From the NCBI GenBank assembly GCA_037953745.1, contig JBAKBP010003240.1:93571-157570 (forward strand): 64,000 nucleotides of DNA. Direction: 5' to 3'. This document shows positions 1-10,678 of this stretch, piece by piece. Within the stretch, counting starts at the first letter, position 1; each line of letters begins with the position of its first letter. Below the pieces are notes generated by a model, which saw only the letters and a program-made list of their open reading frames with translations, was not told the DNA's origin and ran no database searches. A program made the translations under genes and the position numbers. The stretch is from Lithodes maja (lineage: Eukaryota; Arthropoda; Malacostraca; Decapoda; Lithodidae).

Positions 1-655
1 GACTAAGGAATTGTAAAGAGTTAGGATAATTTCTTGGGATTTATGCTCAAATGACCTGCCTATAAAGCAAATTATTTTGTTTGCTTTCTTAACAACTTCT
101 GAACATTGTTGATTCGGTTTTAGATTACTCGATATTGTTACTCCCAAATAAGTTTCTCTGTCTACATTCTTAAGCTGAGTGCCATTCATCGAATAGTTTG
201 CTTTCTCATTTCAGTTTCCGATATGTAGTACTTTATATGTATCCGCATAGAAACTCATTTGCCAAACTTGGGCCCAACATGACAACTTATCTAGATTGTG
301 TTGCATATCGTCAACTTGTTCATTTGAGAGTACGCTATTTGCAATTTTTGTATCGTCAGCAAACTTTGAGATTGTACAGGTGAGACCCTCATCTATGTCG
401 TTGATGTAAATTAGAAAGATAATTGGTCCTAGTACCGATCCCTGGGGTACCCCACTACTTACATTGGTCCATTTAGATGCCTTACCGTTTATGACTACTC
501 TTTGCTTTGTGTCGCTGAGCCAATTGTCTATCTATTTCAGCACACCGTCTTGTATTCCGTGCACTTTTAGTTTTAGTAGTAAACGTTTGTGTGGAACTTT
601 GCCAAAGGCCTTTTGAAAATCAAGGTATATAATATCAAGAACATAAATTGTGACC
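1..655 (-). pseudogene. CR1-like LINE reverse transcriptase fragment, running off the window start
   Basis: The minus strand encodes an RT segment that reads through a palm motif (IIYLDFQKAFG), the SGVPQGSVLGP motif and the catalytic FADDTKIANS motif, then into the thumb region, where it leaves the window. It is close to the CR1-like LINE at about 4800-7450 but in the opposite orientation. An in-frame TAG follows the VLK segment and there is a frame change around position 210, so it is dead. The fragment starts abruptly near position 655 just upstream of the palm, so it is 5' truncated. It covers the very segment missing from the 4.8-7.4 kb copy. The family assignment rests on RT motifs only. 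Confidence 0.8.
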
Positions 656-1489
656 TTAACCTTTTAAAGTTATCCCGATATCAATAAAAAAAAAAAAAAA
701 AAAAAAAATCGGAAGTTTGATTTTTGGTTTGGGGTTCATATTGTGCCCGGATTCTAATGTAAGAGTGTGCAATCGTTTGCAGTGAAAGTGGTACAAGTTT
801 GTTTAGCAATTCTGACACGCTGATGAATTACTCTGAAACACATCTTTAAATTCATGCCTGAGTCAGTATTGTTTTTCATTCAGTGTTCAGTATCTCATTA
901 TTATCGTATAGTAGTGTACTACTTTAGCTACTTGTGCAACCGATTGGTCATACTGATGGAAACCTTAACCTTCCAACACTATGTATATATCTCATATCGC
1001 TCTTCATTTCTTGTATATATATATATTTGTTCACGATTTGATATGGTCATAGAGGATTGTTTTCTCTATACAGTTTTCTTTTCCGTCTTTCCCCTTCCAC
1101 TCTCCCTTCCCATTTTTCCTCTCGACAATTTGATATACTCTTTCCCTCTGAACTTTATTGGTTGGTCTGTCATTAAATTATTCAATTTCGTATATAATAG
1201 AACTTCCATTATTAAAAAAGGTAAGCACTATTTCAACAAGCGTGCTCAGTAAAGGACACATCTCAGCCAATACCTGCAAATCAGATACGTTCAGATCAGA
1301 AAAAAGGGCCATTCAGATAATATACGGAAATTAAAGCGTTATTAGGTCCATGTGCAAACAAGGACTTTTTTTTGGCTTACTCATGTCGTTGTTGTTAGGG
1401 TGACATTTAATGAAAAATGCTATTTATCAGTTATTACTGAATCAATTTTATTGATGTATTGGTCGATATATTTATTCATTGCTTTGTAT
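656..1489. other. AT-rich interspersed DNA, no gene recognised
   Basis: The stretch holds an A(20+) run near 688-708 just upstream of the CR1-like fragment. It then has low-complexity AT-rich sequence with short TA repeats near 1015-1030. A 132-codon reading frame exists at 854-1252, but its composition is that of random AT-rich DNA and I recognise no domain in it. Confidence 0.5.
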
Positions 1490-1823
1490 TATTGTTGTTG
1501 TTAGTTTCCTCCCTAGACCTCCATCAAGCTTAACAAAAATATCCCCATGATCCCCCTTCTAGATACATTTGTACAATTTTCGGTAGAAAAATGTCCCTAG
1601 CCGAAGAACAGTTTCTCCTAAATTATACGGTCACTATCGCTCGTCCGTAAATTCAAAAGGACACCCAAATTGCACGAAAGGTCTTCATACTGACAACACA
1701 ATGGGGATGAAAGGTCTTAAAATCGCCAAACTAATGGGTCGAACGTCATAAAATCTGAAAACTAATGGGGATAAACATGAGGGAGAGGGGGGGGGGCAGA
1801 AAATACAACCCCCTCCCCCTTAA
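1490..1823 (+). mobile_element. MITE-like repeat, family M1, copy a (right end TTAA)
   Basis: This belongs to a dispersed repeat that recurs at 43929-44288, 47359-48057, 48420-48781, 56256-56510 and 59291-59660. Shared landmarks are a segment resembling TTCGGTAGAAAA, a segment resembling CACTATCGCTCG, and repeated AAAGGTCTTAAAAT phrases. The right end reads into CCCCCTTAA at 1816-1823, matching the terminal inverted repeat of better copies. The left end is diffuse. It has no coding capacity. Confidence 0.6.
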
Positions 1824-1938
1824 TTGGATGTTCGTGTACATTGCATGTTAATACATTCCAACATATCCCATCGAAAGTATAGGTACATCAATTATTAGCA
1901 TTTAAAAAGCCACAGTAAAAGTCGTTATTTGAGATATA

Positions 1939-2152
1939 AACCCATTCAGTATCGATGTCATCCTTATATCTCTATTCTGGTTACTATTAGATCATTTTCA
2001 TTCAGTTCGAGAAACGCCTCCAGCAATGAACAGGCTTCGCACTATCCCACTCAACCCTTTTTACTAACACAGATCCTTCTTACAATGCACAAGATTCTGT
2101 AAATATAGTTATAATAAAATTTAAAAAGCGTCGCTGGTACAGAAGCGTTAAG
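1939..2152 (+). mobile_element. 213-bp MITE family M2, degraded copy with no insertion
   Basis: This copy contains the family core (CTGGTTACTATTAGAT, then a CATTCAG segment, GCCTCCAGCAAT and GCTGGTACAGAAGCGTTAA), ending at a TTAA at 2149-2152. Copies of the same design lie at 43489-43701 and 53341-54043. Here the segment CCTTCTTACAATGCACAAG is continuous, whereas in the 53.4-kb copy a 490-bp element interrupts it at that point. This copy therefore serves as an empty-site comparison. Confidence 0.6.
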
Positions 2153-2378
2153 GTTTCTTAGATAGTGTGATATATCAGGTAATAGTGGGGTGGATAAGTG
2201 CAGATTTTAAATCTATCTATCTATCTATTGCCTGACGCCGTGATCCCCGAAGGGGTGGCCACGAACGAACCGCCACCATGCACCTCTGTCCCCAGTCAGT
2301 CGACGCCCCTCCCCCCAACCAGCACCGCCTTCGTTCATGTACTTCCTCACTCCATCCTTCCACCTCTCATTCGGTCTA

Positions 2379-4400
2379 CTTCTCCCTCTCTGAACCCTCC
2401 ACCTCGCTCTCGTACACCCTCTTAGTAATTCTCTCGCATTCCATACGTTCCATATGGCCGAACCCTCTCAAGTTGTTCCTTTTCACACTTTCCAGCACAT
2501 CTACCTCCACACCACACCTCCTTCTTACTTCCTCATTCGTCTGTCTATCCCTCCACATAACTCCGCACGCACTCCTTAAGTAATTCATTTCCACTGCTCT
2601 CACTCTTGGTCTGAGTCTCTCAACCAACGTCCATGCTTCGCTTCCGTAAGTCAGTGTCGGGATTACCACACTGTCATGCAAGGACTTCTTCACTTCCATA
2701 CTGACCACCCTATTTCTTGTTACTGCTTTTAGCGTTCCTACAACCCTCTTCCCCTGTTGTACCCTCTCCCGCACTTCTTCATCCATAGTCCCATCTTTAC
2801 TCAACACACTGCCCAGATACTTAAAAGAGTTGACGATCTCCATAGCCTGACCGTTCAGCTTCACCTCACACTCTGTGACTTCAACCCTTTCGAAGACCAT
2901 AACCTTGCTCTTCCCCGCATTTACCTTCAAATTCTGTTTTTTGCACACTGTTCCAAACTCATTTACCAGACCCTGCAACTCCCATTCATTATCACTCATC
3001 AGAACTGTATCATCCGCAAACAGCAGTATAGGTAGCTTCCACTCAATTCCATCCCTTTTCAGCGATACACCAACATCCACTGCTCTTGATAGTATTTCTT
3101 GCATGACTCCATCCATATATACAGTAAACAACCACGGGGACATCACACACCCCTGTTTCAAACCAACATTCAGGTCAAAGAACTCGCTCTGCTCACTCTC
3201 CACACGTACTGCCACCTTTGCACCCTCATACATGCTCTTCACTGCTTTCAGCAACTTGCCCTCTACTCCGTATATTCTCAGTACTTTCCACAAACCTTCT
3301 CTATCCACTCTGTCATAGGCCTTCTCCAAGTCCATAAAGGCAACATACACCTTTTGTTTCTTCTCCAGATATTTCTCCACAACACAATTCAGGGTAAAAA
3401 TCTGATCTACACATCCTCTTCCCTTCCTAAAACCTCCCTGCTCGTCGCCTATCCATTTCTCCGTTCTCACTCTCACTCTCTCAATCACTACCCTACTGTA
3501 TACCTTCCCTACTATGCTTACAAGACATATTCCTCAGTGGTTACCACACACTCCTCTTTCCCCTTTGCCCTTATATAGGGGGACTATTATGCCAGTCTTC
3601 CAGTCATCAGGTGCACTCCCTTTCTCCCATGTTAATTTGCACATTTTCCATACCCATTCTATCACTATCTCACCACCATACCTCAACATTTCCCCACACA
3701 CTCCATCTGTTCCTGGTGCTTTCCCCAACTTCACTCTTTTCATGGCTTCCCACACTTCTGACCTCCTGATCCCCACTTCCTCCTCCACTACTTCTCTTCT
3801 TCTCCCTCCCATACCATATCCAGCTATGTTTGCTGGCTCTTCATTCCTTACATTTAGCAACTCACTGAAGTACTCCCTCCATCTTTCGACTCTCTCTTGC
3901 TTCTCGGCTAGGATTCTCCCATTCTTATCTTGCACACCCTTACTGTTTCCCTTGCTACCTTCCCTAACTTTCTTGACTTCTTTCCAGAACAGTTTCTTAC
4001 TCTCCCTCCATTTTACACTCAGATTCTTTCCAAATTCCTCATCTACTCTTCTCATACTTTCCTTCACTACTCTCTTCACCACCCACTTACTCTCCACGTA
4101 CCTCGCTCGTTTCTGTCTCTCGAAATCTTCATTCCCTCTACTACCCAACCACTCTCTATATGCTTTCTTTTTTTCTTCCACAGCTATTCTTACCTCTTCT
4201 GTCCACCATGCTGTACCTTTCACTCCCCTCCCTCTTCTCCTCACTCCACACACCTCCTCACATGCTGCATAGATCTCATCCTTAAACACCTTGCTCATCT
4301 CCTCCACTTCCTCCATAACTTCCAGGTCGAACCCACCTAGTCGTCTTTCCACTGCTCTCCTGTACTCCTCCCTGACTTCCTCCTCCTGCAACCTCTCCAC
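2379..4400 (-). pseudogene. RTE-like LINE: reverse transcriptase with one in-frame stop
   Basis: Reading from 4400 downwards, the RT N-terminal region includes GKAPGTDGVCGEMLRYGG and GIIVPLYKGKG. A single TGA at 3534-3536 then interrupts an otherwise continuous frame, probably a decayed CGA arginine codon. The frame resumes with GDEQGGFRKGRGCVDQIF, MDLEKAYDRVDREGLW (motif A), VGLKQGCVMSPWLF (motif B) and LLFADDTVLMSD (motif C, FADD). The C-terminal region includes YGSEAWT and NLRGFGHMERM, both typical of RTE. Motif A and C aspartates are intact. The stop and the upstream frameshift make this copy inactive. Confidence 0.9.
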
Positions 4401-4434
4401 CCTCCTCTCGCCTCCCTCCAGCTCTCCTCACCCA

Positions 4435-4770
4435 CTTCTTTTGTATCCTAACCTTAGCTACCACTACATAATGATCAGACAGACGCCCTCCAATACCCCT
4501 ATACACCCTAGCATCCATCACAGATTTCTTCATTCGTTCATCCACACATACATAATCAATCAATGACTTTCGTTCCACCACTGTCTTATCCTTCATCGTC
4601 AACATCCGTTTCCATGTGTACCTGTGGATCATTCTGTGTCGAAAGAAGGTGTTTGCTATCCACAGCCTCCTCCCCACACATACGTCCACAAGTGCACTAC
4701 CATTCCCATTCACCTCTGATGCAAACCCTCCCACCACTCCTGAGGACCGAGGACAGCCATGAACATACAT
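4435..4770 (-). pseudogene. RTE-like LINE: endonuclease (APE-type) C-terminal part
   Basis: The translation contains NTFFRHRMIHRYTW, then KSLIDYVCVDER, then GGRLSDHYVVVAKVRI. These are the conserved final blocks of the APE-like endonuclease of RTE elements; the SDH motif carries the catalytic His and its partner Asp. The domain would nick target DNA for target-primed reverse transcription. The first catalytic blocks (the GDFN region) are absent. After about 4440 the frame shifts, so this piece is not continuous with the RT frame downstream. Confidence 0.8.
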
Positions 4771-4827
4771 GTAGATACGACAAGAACCAACAATATTATT
4801 AAAGAGCGTTCTGTGAGTTCCAAAATA

Positions 4828-5836
4828 ACAAATTTAAAGGTTTTCTATGCACACGCTCGTAGCATACGCAAGCAATAAATTTTCAGATTTAGAGGAACTA
4901 GTGTTTACAAAAAATTATGATGTGATTGGCATCACAGAATCTTGGCTCAATACAGAAGATAGAGACTTTTTAGCAGAGTATTCACTTCCCGGTTATGTAA
5001 TGTTTGAGAAAAGCCGAATAAATCGAAATGGAGGTGGCGTTTTACTTTATATCAAAGAAAGTCTTAACCCTACCCTCTTGTCAAAACCTCAAATTGTGAA
5101 CGTCGACACATCTTTTGTGCTAATAAAGAATAATAAAGGTACAAAAATAATACTTGCGTTAATATACAGACCTCCAGCTCAATCAGTGCAAACTGACCGA
5201 GAAATTTACGATCAAATTGCAGATGTAAGTAACTCACAAGATACCGTAATTTTTGGCGACTTTAATATACCTGTTACCTGTACTCTTACTTCACACTCCG
5301 GACATGACTTGTATATGAACTTGCAAGAGAGTTCGCTTTATCAATTTGTTCGAACTCCGACCCGTGGTAATAACGTTCTTGACATTGTACTTGCAACAAA
5401 AGAAGAATTAATAGAGAATTTGAATGTTGGTGATGAATTCAGTAACAGCGACCATCGTACGATAACTTTCACTTTAAACTTTACTAGTAACGAACCAAAT
5501 AGTAGCATCGAAAAAGTCCCTAATTTCAAGAAAGCAAACTTTCATAAACTTAGAGCTATGTTTAAACAAACTGACTGGAGCTTTTTAATTAACAATAACG
5601 ACATACATACATCTTGGAAGTTATTCGAAACTACTTACCTAAAAGCAGTGCATGACTGCATACCATCGAAAATACGACGTCCAGGCCATAATAATAAGCC
5701 CAAATGGTGGAATAAAGATATTTCAAACTGCCTGCTTGCTAAAAAATGTGCTAATGATAGATTAAAATCCTCACAAAATGACGAAGAACAGGTGAAATTT
5801 GTAGAGCTACGACGCAAAGCCAAAAAGTTAAAGTAA
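4828..5836 (+). pseudogene. CR1-like LINE: APE-type endonuclease domain
   Basis: The domain starts with LKVFYAHARSIR, shifts frame near 4871, and continues with NKFSDLEELVF, YDVIGITESWL (catalytic Glu), GGGVLLYIK, ALIYRPP, DTVIFGDFNIP (GDFN), NNVLDIVLATKE and SNSDHRTITF (SDH). These are the ordered blocks of the endonuclease that nicks the target site. Apart from the early frameshift the domain is well preserved. The frame closes at 5836, where the intact family would continue into the linker and RT; this is a frameshift and not a natural end. Confidence 0.88.
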
Positions 5837-5837
5837 A

Positions 5838-6524
5838 AAGACCCTAGAGTTACATATTGCGAATCAAAGTAAAACAAACCCGAAAGAATTCTATAGTTTT
5901 ATCAGAAAGAAAAAAGTAGTTACTTCAACTGTTGGACCGTTAGTCGATGAAAATGGAGAATACACCAAAGACGAAGTACAAATGAGTAATGCCCTCAATA
6001 CCTTCTTTGCGTCAGTTTTTACAACAGAAGACCTCAGTGATATCCCTACACCATCGCCGATTCAGATTGATAATTCAGAATTTCTAAGCAATATCACCGT
6101 TACAGAGAGAGAAGTATTGAATTGTTTAGATAAACTCAAGGTAAATAAAACGCCTGGACCTGATACAATCTCGCCTAGAGTTCTAAAGGAAGCTAAGGAT
6201 GAGCGCTCCAAACCACTGACATTACTATTCAATAAATCCTTTCAGTCTGGAACTATGCCTGATCAGTGGAAGCTAGCCAACGTAACACCGATATTAAAAA
6301 AAGGCAGCAAATCCCTACCCAGTAACTATCGTCCAATTAGCTTAACCTCAGTTGTATGTAAAATGCTAGAAATGGTCATAAGAGACAGACTCGTAAATCA
6401 CTTAGAGGAAAATAATATACTTAAAGATACTCAACAGGGCTTTCGTAAAAAAAATTCCTGTTTAACAAACCTCTTAGACTTCTTCCACGATATCCTCAAC
6501 CTCAACGATGAGAGTAAAGCTTAG
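5838..6524 (+). pseudogene. CR1-like LINE: linker and RT finger region
   Basis: The open segment encodes YSFIRKKKVV, a linker, then KTPGPDTISPRVLKE, WKLANVTPILKKGSK and NYRPISLTSVVCKMLE, and ends in QQGFRKKNSCLTNLLDF. These are RT motifs 0 to 2. The segment stops right before the family would continue with motif A (YLDFQKAFD), which is deleted here. It follows the endonuclease by a frameshift and precedes the palm/thumb piece by a deletion. Confidence 0.85.
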
Positions 6525-6540
6525 ATATTAGGTATTAGGT

Positions 6541-7447
6541 AGGATCGGTACTAGGACCAATTATCTTTCTAATTTACATCAACGACATAGATGAGGGTCT
6601 CACCTGTACAATCTCAAAATTTGCTGACGATACAAAAATTGCAAATAGCGTACTCTCAAAAGAACAAGTTGACGATATGCAACACAATCTAGATAAATTG
6701 TCACATTGGGCCCAAATATGGCAAATGAGTTTCAATGCGGATAAATGTAAAGTACTACATATCGGATACCTAAATGAGAAAGCAAACTATTCGATGAATG
6801 GCACTCAGCTTAAGAATGTAAACAGAGAAACCGATCTGGGAGTAACAATATCGAGTAACCTAAAACCGAGTCAACAATGTTCAGAAGTTGTTAAGAAGGC
6901 AAACAAAATAATTGGCTTTATAGGCAGGTCATTTGAGCATAAATCCAAAGACGTTATCATAACCCTTTACAATTCCTTAGTCCGCTCTCTTCTGGAATAC
7001 TGCCTTCAATGCTGGTGCCCTTATTACCAAAAAGACATAAACAAGCTAGAACGAGTTCAACGTAGAGTTACCAAAATGATGCCTAGCCTAAAGAACAAAC
7101 CATACGAAGAGCGTCTTAGAGAATTAAATCTATTTCCTTTAACCCAGCGCAGATTAAGAGGTGACTTAATTCAAGTGTTCAAAATCATCAAAGGCATCGA
7201 CAATATGAACTGTAGTAAGTACTTCACTATCGACCAATCTAATTACACGCGGGGAAACGGTTGCAAAATTATTGGTAAATCTTTTAACTTGCACGAATCT
7301 AAGAATTTCTTCTTCAATCGAGTTGTCAACTTGTGGAATGGGCTTCCCCGAGACGTTATAGACTGCAGCACCGTTGATTCATTTAAACTCCGCTTAGACA
7401 AATATCTCACATCAAACCCGCGACTGACTGCGTTTGTAAATGAATAA
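6541..7447 (+). pseudogene. CR1-like LINE: RT palm remainder, thumb and C-terminus
   Basis: The segment resumes at GSVLGPIIFLIYINDIDEG (motif B) and carries SKFADDTKIANS (motif C, catalytic FADD). It runs through the thumb and C-terminal blocks WQMSFNADKCKVLHIG, LERVQRRVTKM, PYEERLRELNLFPL and FNRVVNLWNGLP, to a stop at 7445-7447. This C-terminal series is closely matched in the copy at 41154-42290. The frame is open across about 300 codons, but it lacks motif A and so cannot be catalytic alone. Confidence 0.88.
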
Positions 7448-7469
7448 CTTTATTTTATCCTCTCCTCAG

Positions 7470-7768
7470 TTACTAACCCATATGTCCCCTACTAACTTCC
7501 TAGTCCTGCCACGGACATTAGTTCCAGGGTAGTAGTTCCCTTTCCAATGTTCCCTTACCCACTCTAAACCACTGTTTGGACACTTGATCCTCAGTGTTTT
7601 GGAGGACAAGCAGCCTAGAAGGGTCACTAGATCTGTTGTTGCTTGATTTCCTTTGTACTCCTTTGTACACTCCCTCAACTTTCCTATCACCCACCTTACC
7701 ATTCATATCCCCAATCAGAAATATTCTTTCGTTCTTGTCAAAGTTCTCCAGGCACATGATTTTACATG
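7470..7768 (-). pseudogene. Degenerate LINE endonuclease scrap, possibly RTE-like
   Basis: On the minus strand, from about 7768, the translation reads CLENFDKNERIFLIGDMNGKVGDRKVEGV. The GDMNGKVG block resembles the GDFNAKVG catalytic block of APE-type endonucleases. Further downstream the frame degenerates, with scattered resemblance in two frames (for example VRWVIGKLREC). It lies directly against the 3' end of the CR1-like LINE. I am fairly sure of the GDxN block and unsure of the family. Confidence 0.45.
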
Positions 7769-8027
7769 AATCGTTCAAATGATGATATAAGCACCAAATT
7801 TGGCATGAATATCCCCGAGAGGCTATATTTTAAAACAAAATTGTTAGCCACCAGAAAATCCAAGATGGCTGCCAATTTTCAAGATGGCCACCAATGCAAT
7901 AACGTTTTGACATGAAATTTGACACAGATGTCCAACATAAAATATATTGGAACCAATTATAATGTTATTTACTATGCTGGAGGATATCCATGCCAAATTT
8001 AGTGCTTGTATCACCATTTGAACGATT
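7769..8027. mobile_element. MITE with 46-bp terminal inverted repeats
   Basis: The left end 7769-7814 (starting AATCGTTCAAATGATGATAT) matches the reverse complement of 7982-8027 (starting AATCGTTCAAATGGTGATAC) with only a few mismatches. The 259-bp unit has no coding potential and contains the phrases CAAGATGGCTGCC and CAAGATGGCCACC. This is the structure of a non-autonomous DNA transposon. I could not define a target-site duplication, so the superfamily is unknown. Confidence 0.7.
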
Positions 8028-9363
8028 GTTTCACTTAGCTGCCCCACTCTAAGATATAGCAGCGCTTCTTCACTATAGGTAAAGTTTCCAGTTAGCTATA
8101 ATAGTGGTAAAACATTTGATGACCTCGATAGTGGCTTGTTTTTAATTATAATTAACATGTGCACCACTGGAGAGTGTGAGTCAGTTTTACTCTTTCAGAA
8201 CAATGACGTGTTTTCAACTTTAATTTGGAAATCATTAGACGATTGTGTGTAGTTTAGAAAGGATTTGTGTCAATTTATATTTGAACCAAGGTATTTTGTA
8301 ACTTCTTATTTCTGAAGATGCCATTCTATAGGTGAAAAATAAACTTGTTTGGTGTTTGCCAGAATAAAATGACATACACCATTGTTTTGAAGGGGTCAAT
8401 ACTTTCTTTGAGTTACATTTTGTTAGTTTACGGTTCCAGGAGTAGGAGAGGGTTGGGAGGGCAGGCTCAGGTAATGTTAGTATGGCTGGCAGTAGGGATC
8501 ATAATATGTTAGAATATTAGCAACTTTGGTTTTAATCCTTTACAACATAATTTCTTAATACATTATTCGGGGAGAAACGCAGCCTGTCTATTATTTGAGG
8601 CAAGATGTTCATCAACGCTACCTTTGCTTGGGCTTAGTATTGTATGACATAATGATGATGATAATGATAATTATGGTAAGGGTGATTTATGATAAGGCAC
8701 CGTATATTGTAATAGGAGCAAGTTTGCTCTGTTCATTTTCTAAAACTGTGGTTGGTACAAACTCATTAATAAATACAACTTTACCATCGTCGATAATTAG
8801 CTGATACCAAACTGATGTTGCAAGATGGAATATCCTAAGCTATAATTCTTTCCAGTAATAAGCATTAACTCAATTATTAATAAGGTACAACAAATTCTAC
8901 CAACAAAAACGAATGGACTTATAATCATAGGCTTTTACCATAATAATACATAGACTCTGCTTCACCAGTAACACGCTTTATTGAACGGACATTACTCTGC
9001 AGCTTGTTTATTAGGCAGTTAGTTTTATTACCACCAGTGAATTACGAAATATCCTGAGGAATAGAATTCCATCCCTCAATTCCCCTTAAATCACACACAT
9101 ACTATCTTAGACAACTAGACAAGTAGTATTTATATCATTATTAGAGTAATAATATTATCAGATATATATAAAGTAAAAGAAAACGTTATGAACGTTATGA
9201 AAGAAGTAATGAACACAAAAACATATTACTATTTCATTATGACCATAAGTATTTAGTCTATAATCCTTTCTATCCACTTATTCATGAAACTCAGATGAGC
9301 TATATTTTAGACGCAGACTTAACCCTATGAGAATAAGATTATTATAACATATTTTGACAGCAT
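8028..9363. other. AT-rich DNA with no recognised gene
   Basis: There is no long reading frame or family repeat that I can name. A short ATGATGATAATGATAATT microsatellite sits at about 8650-8675. The region is likely old, decayed repeat or plain intergenic sequence. Confidence 0.45.
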
Positions 9364-9520
9364 GTTCTGGCTATTATTAGACGGGTTTATTCTGTTTAGG
9401 AAGAACTTGTGGGAGTGAAAGAATTTATTGAGATAGTTTTACTTCTTTATTTCCTAGACATGATTCCTAAATTGTATAACATAGTCTAATGGTAACCAGT
9501 AGTATTCCTCTAATACTGAG
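9364..9520. repeat. Imperfect hairpin repeat related to MITE family M2
   Basis: CTGGCTATTATTAGAC near 9368 pairs imperfectly with GTCTAATGGTAACCAG near 9482-9497, and GTTTAGGAAGAAC pairs with the ATTCCTAAATTG segment. The same phrases open M2 copies elsewhere (for example 43527 and 53381). It is probably a folded, palindromic relative of M2. Confidence 0.45.
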
Positions 9521-9831
9521 AAACTTACAATTATGAATTTTATATTAAAGTCATGAACGCAATGTACTTGTCAAATATCATCCTAAACCAAAGCAATTTG
9601 TACACAATTATATCTTTTAATGACACTAATAAAAGTAAAAAACAAATACAAACAAACACAAGATGACTGTAAAATGTTAGCAATTATCATTATAAGCAAT
9701 TGTTGAATCTTTTGGATTAATTATTATTGAGTATATAAGTAGGCATATTTTGTTAGTGTTACTAACCGTTTTGGAATATGCAGAAGTATATTGTGGCAAA
9801 GCGGTTATGAATCCTTATTTGTTTTCCTTTG

Positions 9832-10079
9832 ATTGTACAATGCATGTTTGATGTTGAATATAATACATCCTAATGATCGTTACACTGACCTATATTGTAC
9901 AATGCATGTTTGATGTTGAATATAATACATCCTAATGATCGTTACACTGACCTATATTGTACAATGCATGTTTGATGTTGAATATAATACATCCTAATGA
10001 TCGTTACACTGACCTATATTGTACAATGCATGTTTGATGTTGAATATAATACATCCTAATGATCGTTACACTGACCTAT
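9832..10079. repeat. 62-bp unit, four tandem copies
   Basis: A 62-bp unit beginning ATTGTACAATGCATGTTTGA repeats four times with no difference that I could see between copies. This implies recent expansion or homogenisation. The unit has no meaningful reading frame and contains the palindrome TTGTACAA. The flanks are AT-rich single-copy-looking sequence. Confidence 0.9.
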
Positions 10080-10232
10080 ATTTCACCATCACATAAACAT
10101 ATATATTTGTTATAAATAGGAAGAATTGGGATTTGTGTTCACATATAGTCCGGTGGGCTATCTCAAGAAATATCCCCTATTGGTACCATGTGACGGGCAA
10201 CATTTTTAGTAACACTATAATAAACGGTATAC

Positions 10233-10318
10233 TATACGATATAGTTACCCATAAGCAACTGTTGTAGCTTCTAAATATACGATATAGTTACCCATAAGCA
10301 ACTGTTGTAGCTTCTAAA
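10233..10318. repeat. 43-bp direct duplication
   Basis: The 43-bp segment starting TATACGATATAGTTACCCAT occurs twice head to tail with no visible difference. It is a simple local duplication. Confidence 0.85.
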
Positions 10319-10678
10319 TATAATCTCCACAATTTTAGTAACAGTTTACAGATTACAGATACAATTATTAGACCAGCTTTTAGAATGGTATTGGGGTAAC
10401 AGTGAAAATCAGAGGCAATATATGTCCCATCCTCACAACATTATTGTCCTCTCTAGTAATATAAAATATTCCCCAACCAAACTAAACAATATATAGAATG
10501 TGTGGTAAGGATTTCCTTTTCTTTTTGTAGATGATATATTATAAACAAAGCTGATTTTGTGGAGATAAGACAGGACTTTCGAGCGTGACTGCAATAGTTG
10601 AGGTTGGCTAGGGTTAGGTTGCTCTGTCAGTGAACCCGTTTCTCAAATACTTATTATTGGATTGATTATAACAATCAT
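10319..10678. other. No gene recognised
   Basis: AT-rich sequence between the 43-bp duplication and the RTE insertion. I see no coding or family signal in it. Confidence 0.4.

Larger units (their letters stand above)
2212..4775 (-). mobile_element. RTE-like non-LTR retrotransposon, near full length
   Basis: The element reads on the minus strand: the endonuclease C-terminal half (about 4440-4770), the RT N-terminal region (3537-4400), the RT palm and thumb (2379-3533), then a 3' end at 2212-2230 made of TATC/GATA repeats. A short microsatellite tail of this kind is typical of RTE-clade LINEs rather than a long poly(A). The endonuclease N-terminal half is missing, so the copy is 5' truncated. 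Two shorter copies with the same 3' end occur at 10679-11950 (+) and 54765-55450 (-). Confidence 0.85.
4800..7450 (+). mobile_element. CR1-like non-LTR retrotransposon, internally deleted
   Basis: The element carries an APE-type endonuclease and then an RT, on the plus strand, and abuts the RTE copy that reads the other way. Its 5' end lies somewhere in 4775-4830, and its 3' end is just after the stop codon at 7447. Three lesions break the ORF: a 1-nt insertion near 4871, a frameshift near 5836 at an A-rich stretch, and a deletion at about 6524-6540 that removes the RT palm segment with motif A. The junction carries a short direct repeat (ATATTAGGTATTAGGTA), suggesting microhomology-mediated repair. 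Confidence 0.85.

Noticed and set aside
854..1252. 132-codon frame near the window start
   Set aside because: Phe/Tyr/Ser-rich translation typical of AT-rich noncoding DNA; no family resemblance.
2875..4272. Several plus-strand frames of 100-250 codons across 2.3-4.3 kb
   Set aside because: They are antisense shadows of the RTE-like RT, which has clear motifs on the minus strand.
9832..10079. Regular repeats as a possible CRISPR array
   Set aside because: The units are contiguous with no unique spacers, and the window is eukaryotic. The same holds for the 42-bp array at 44.3 kb.
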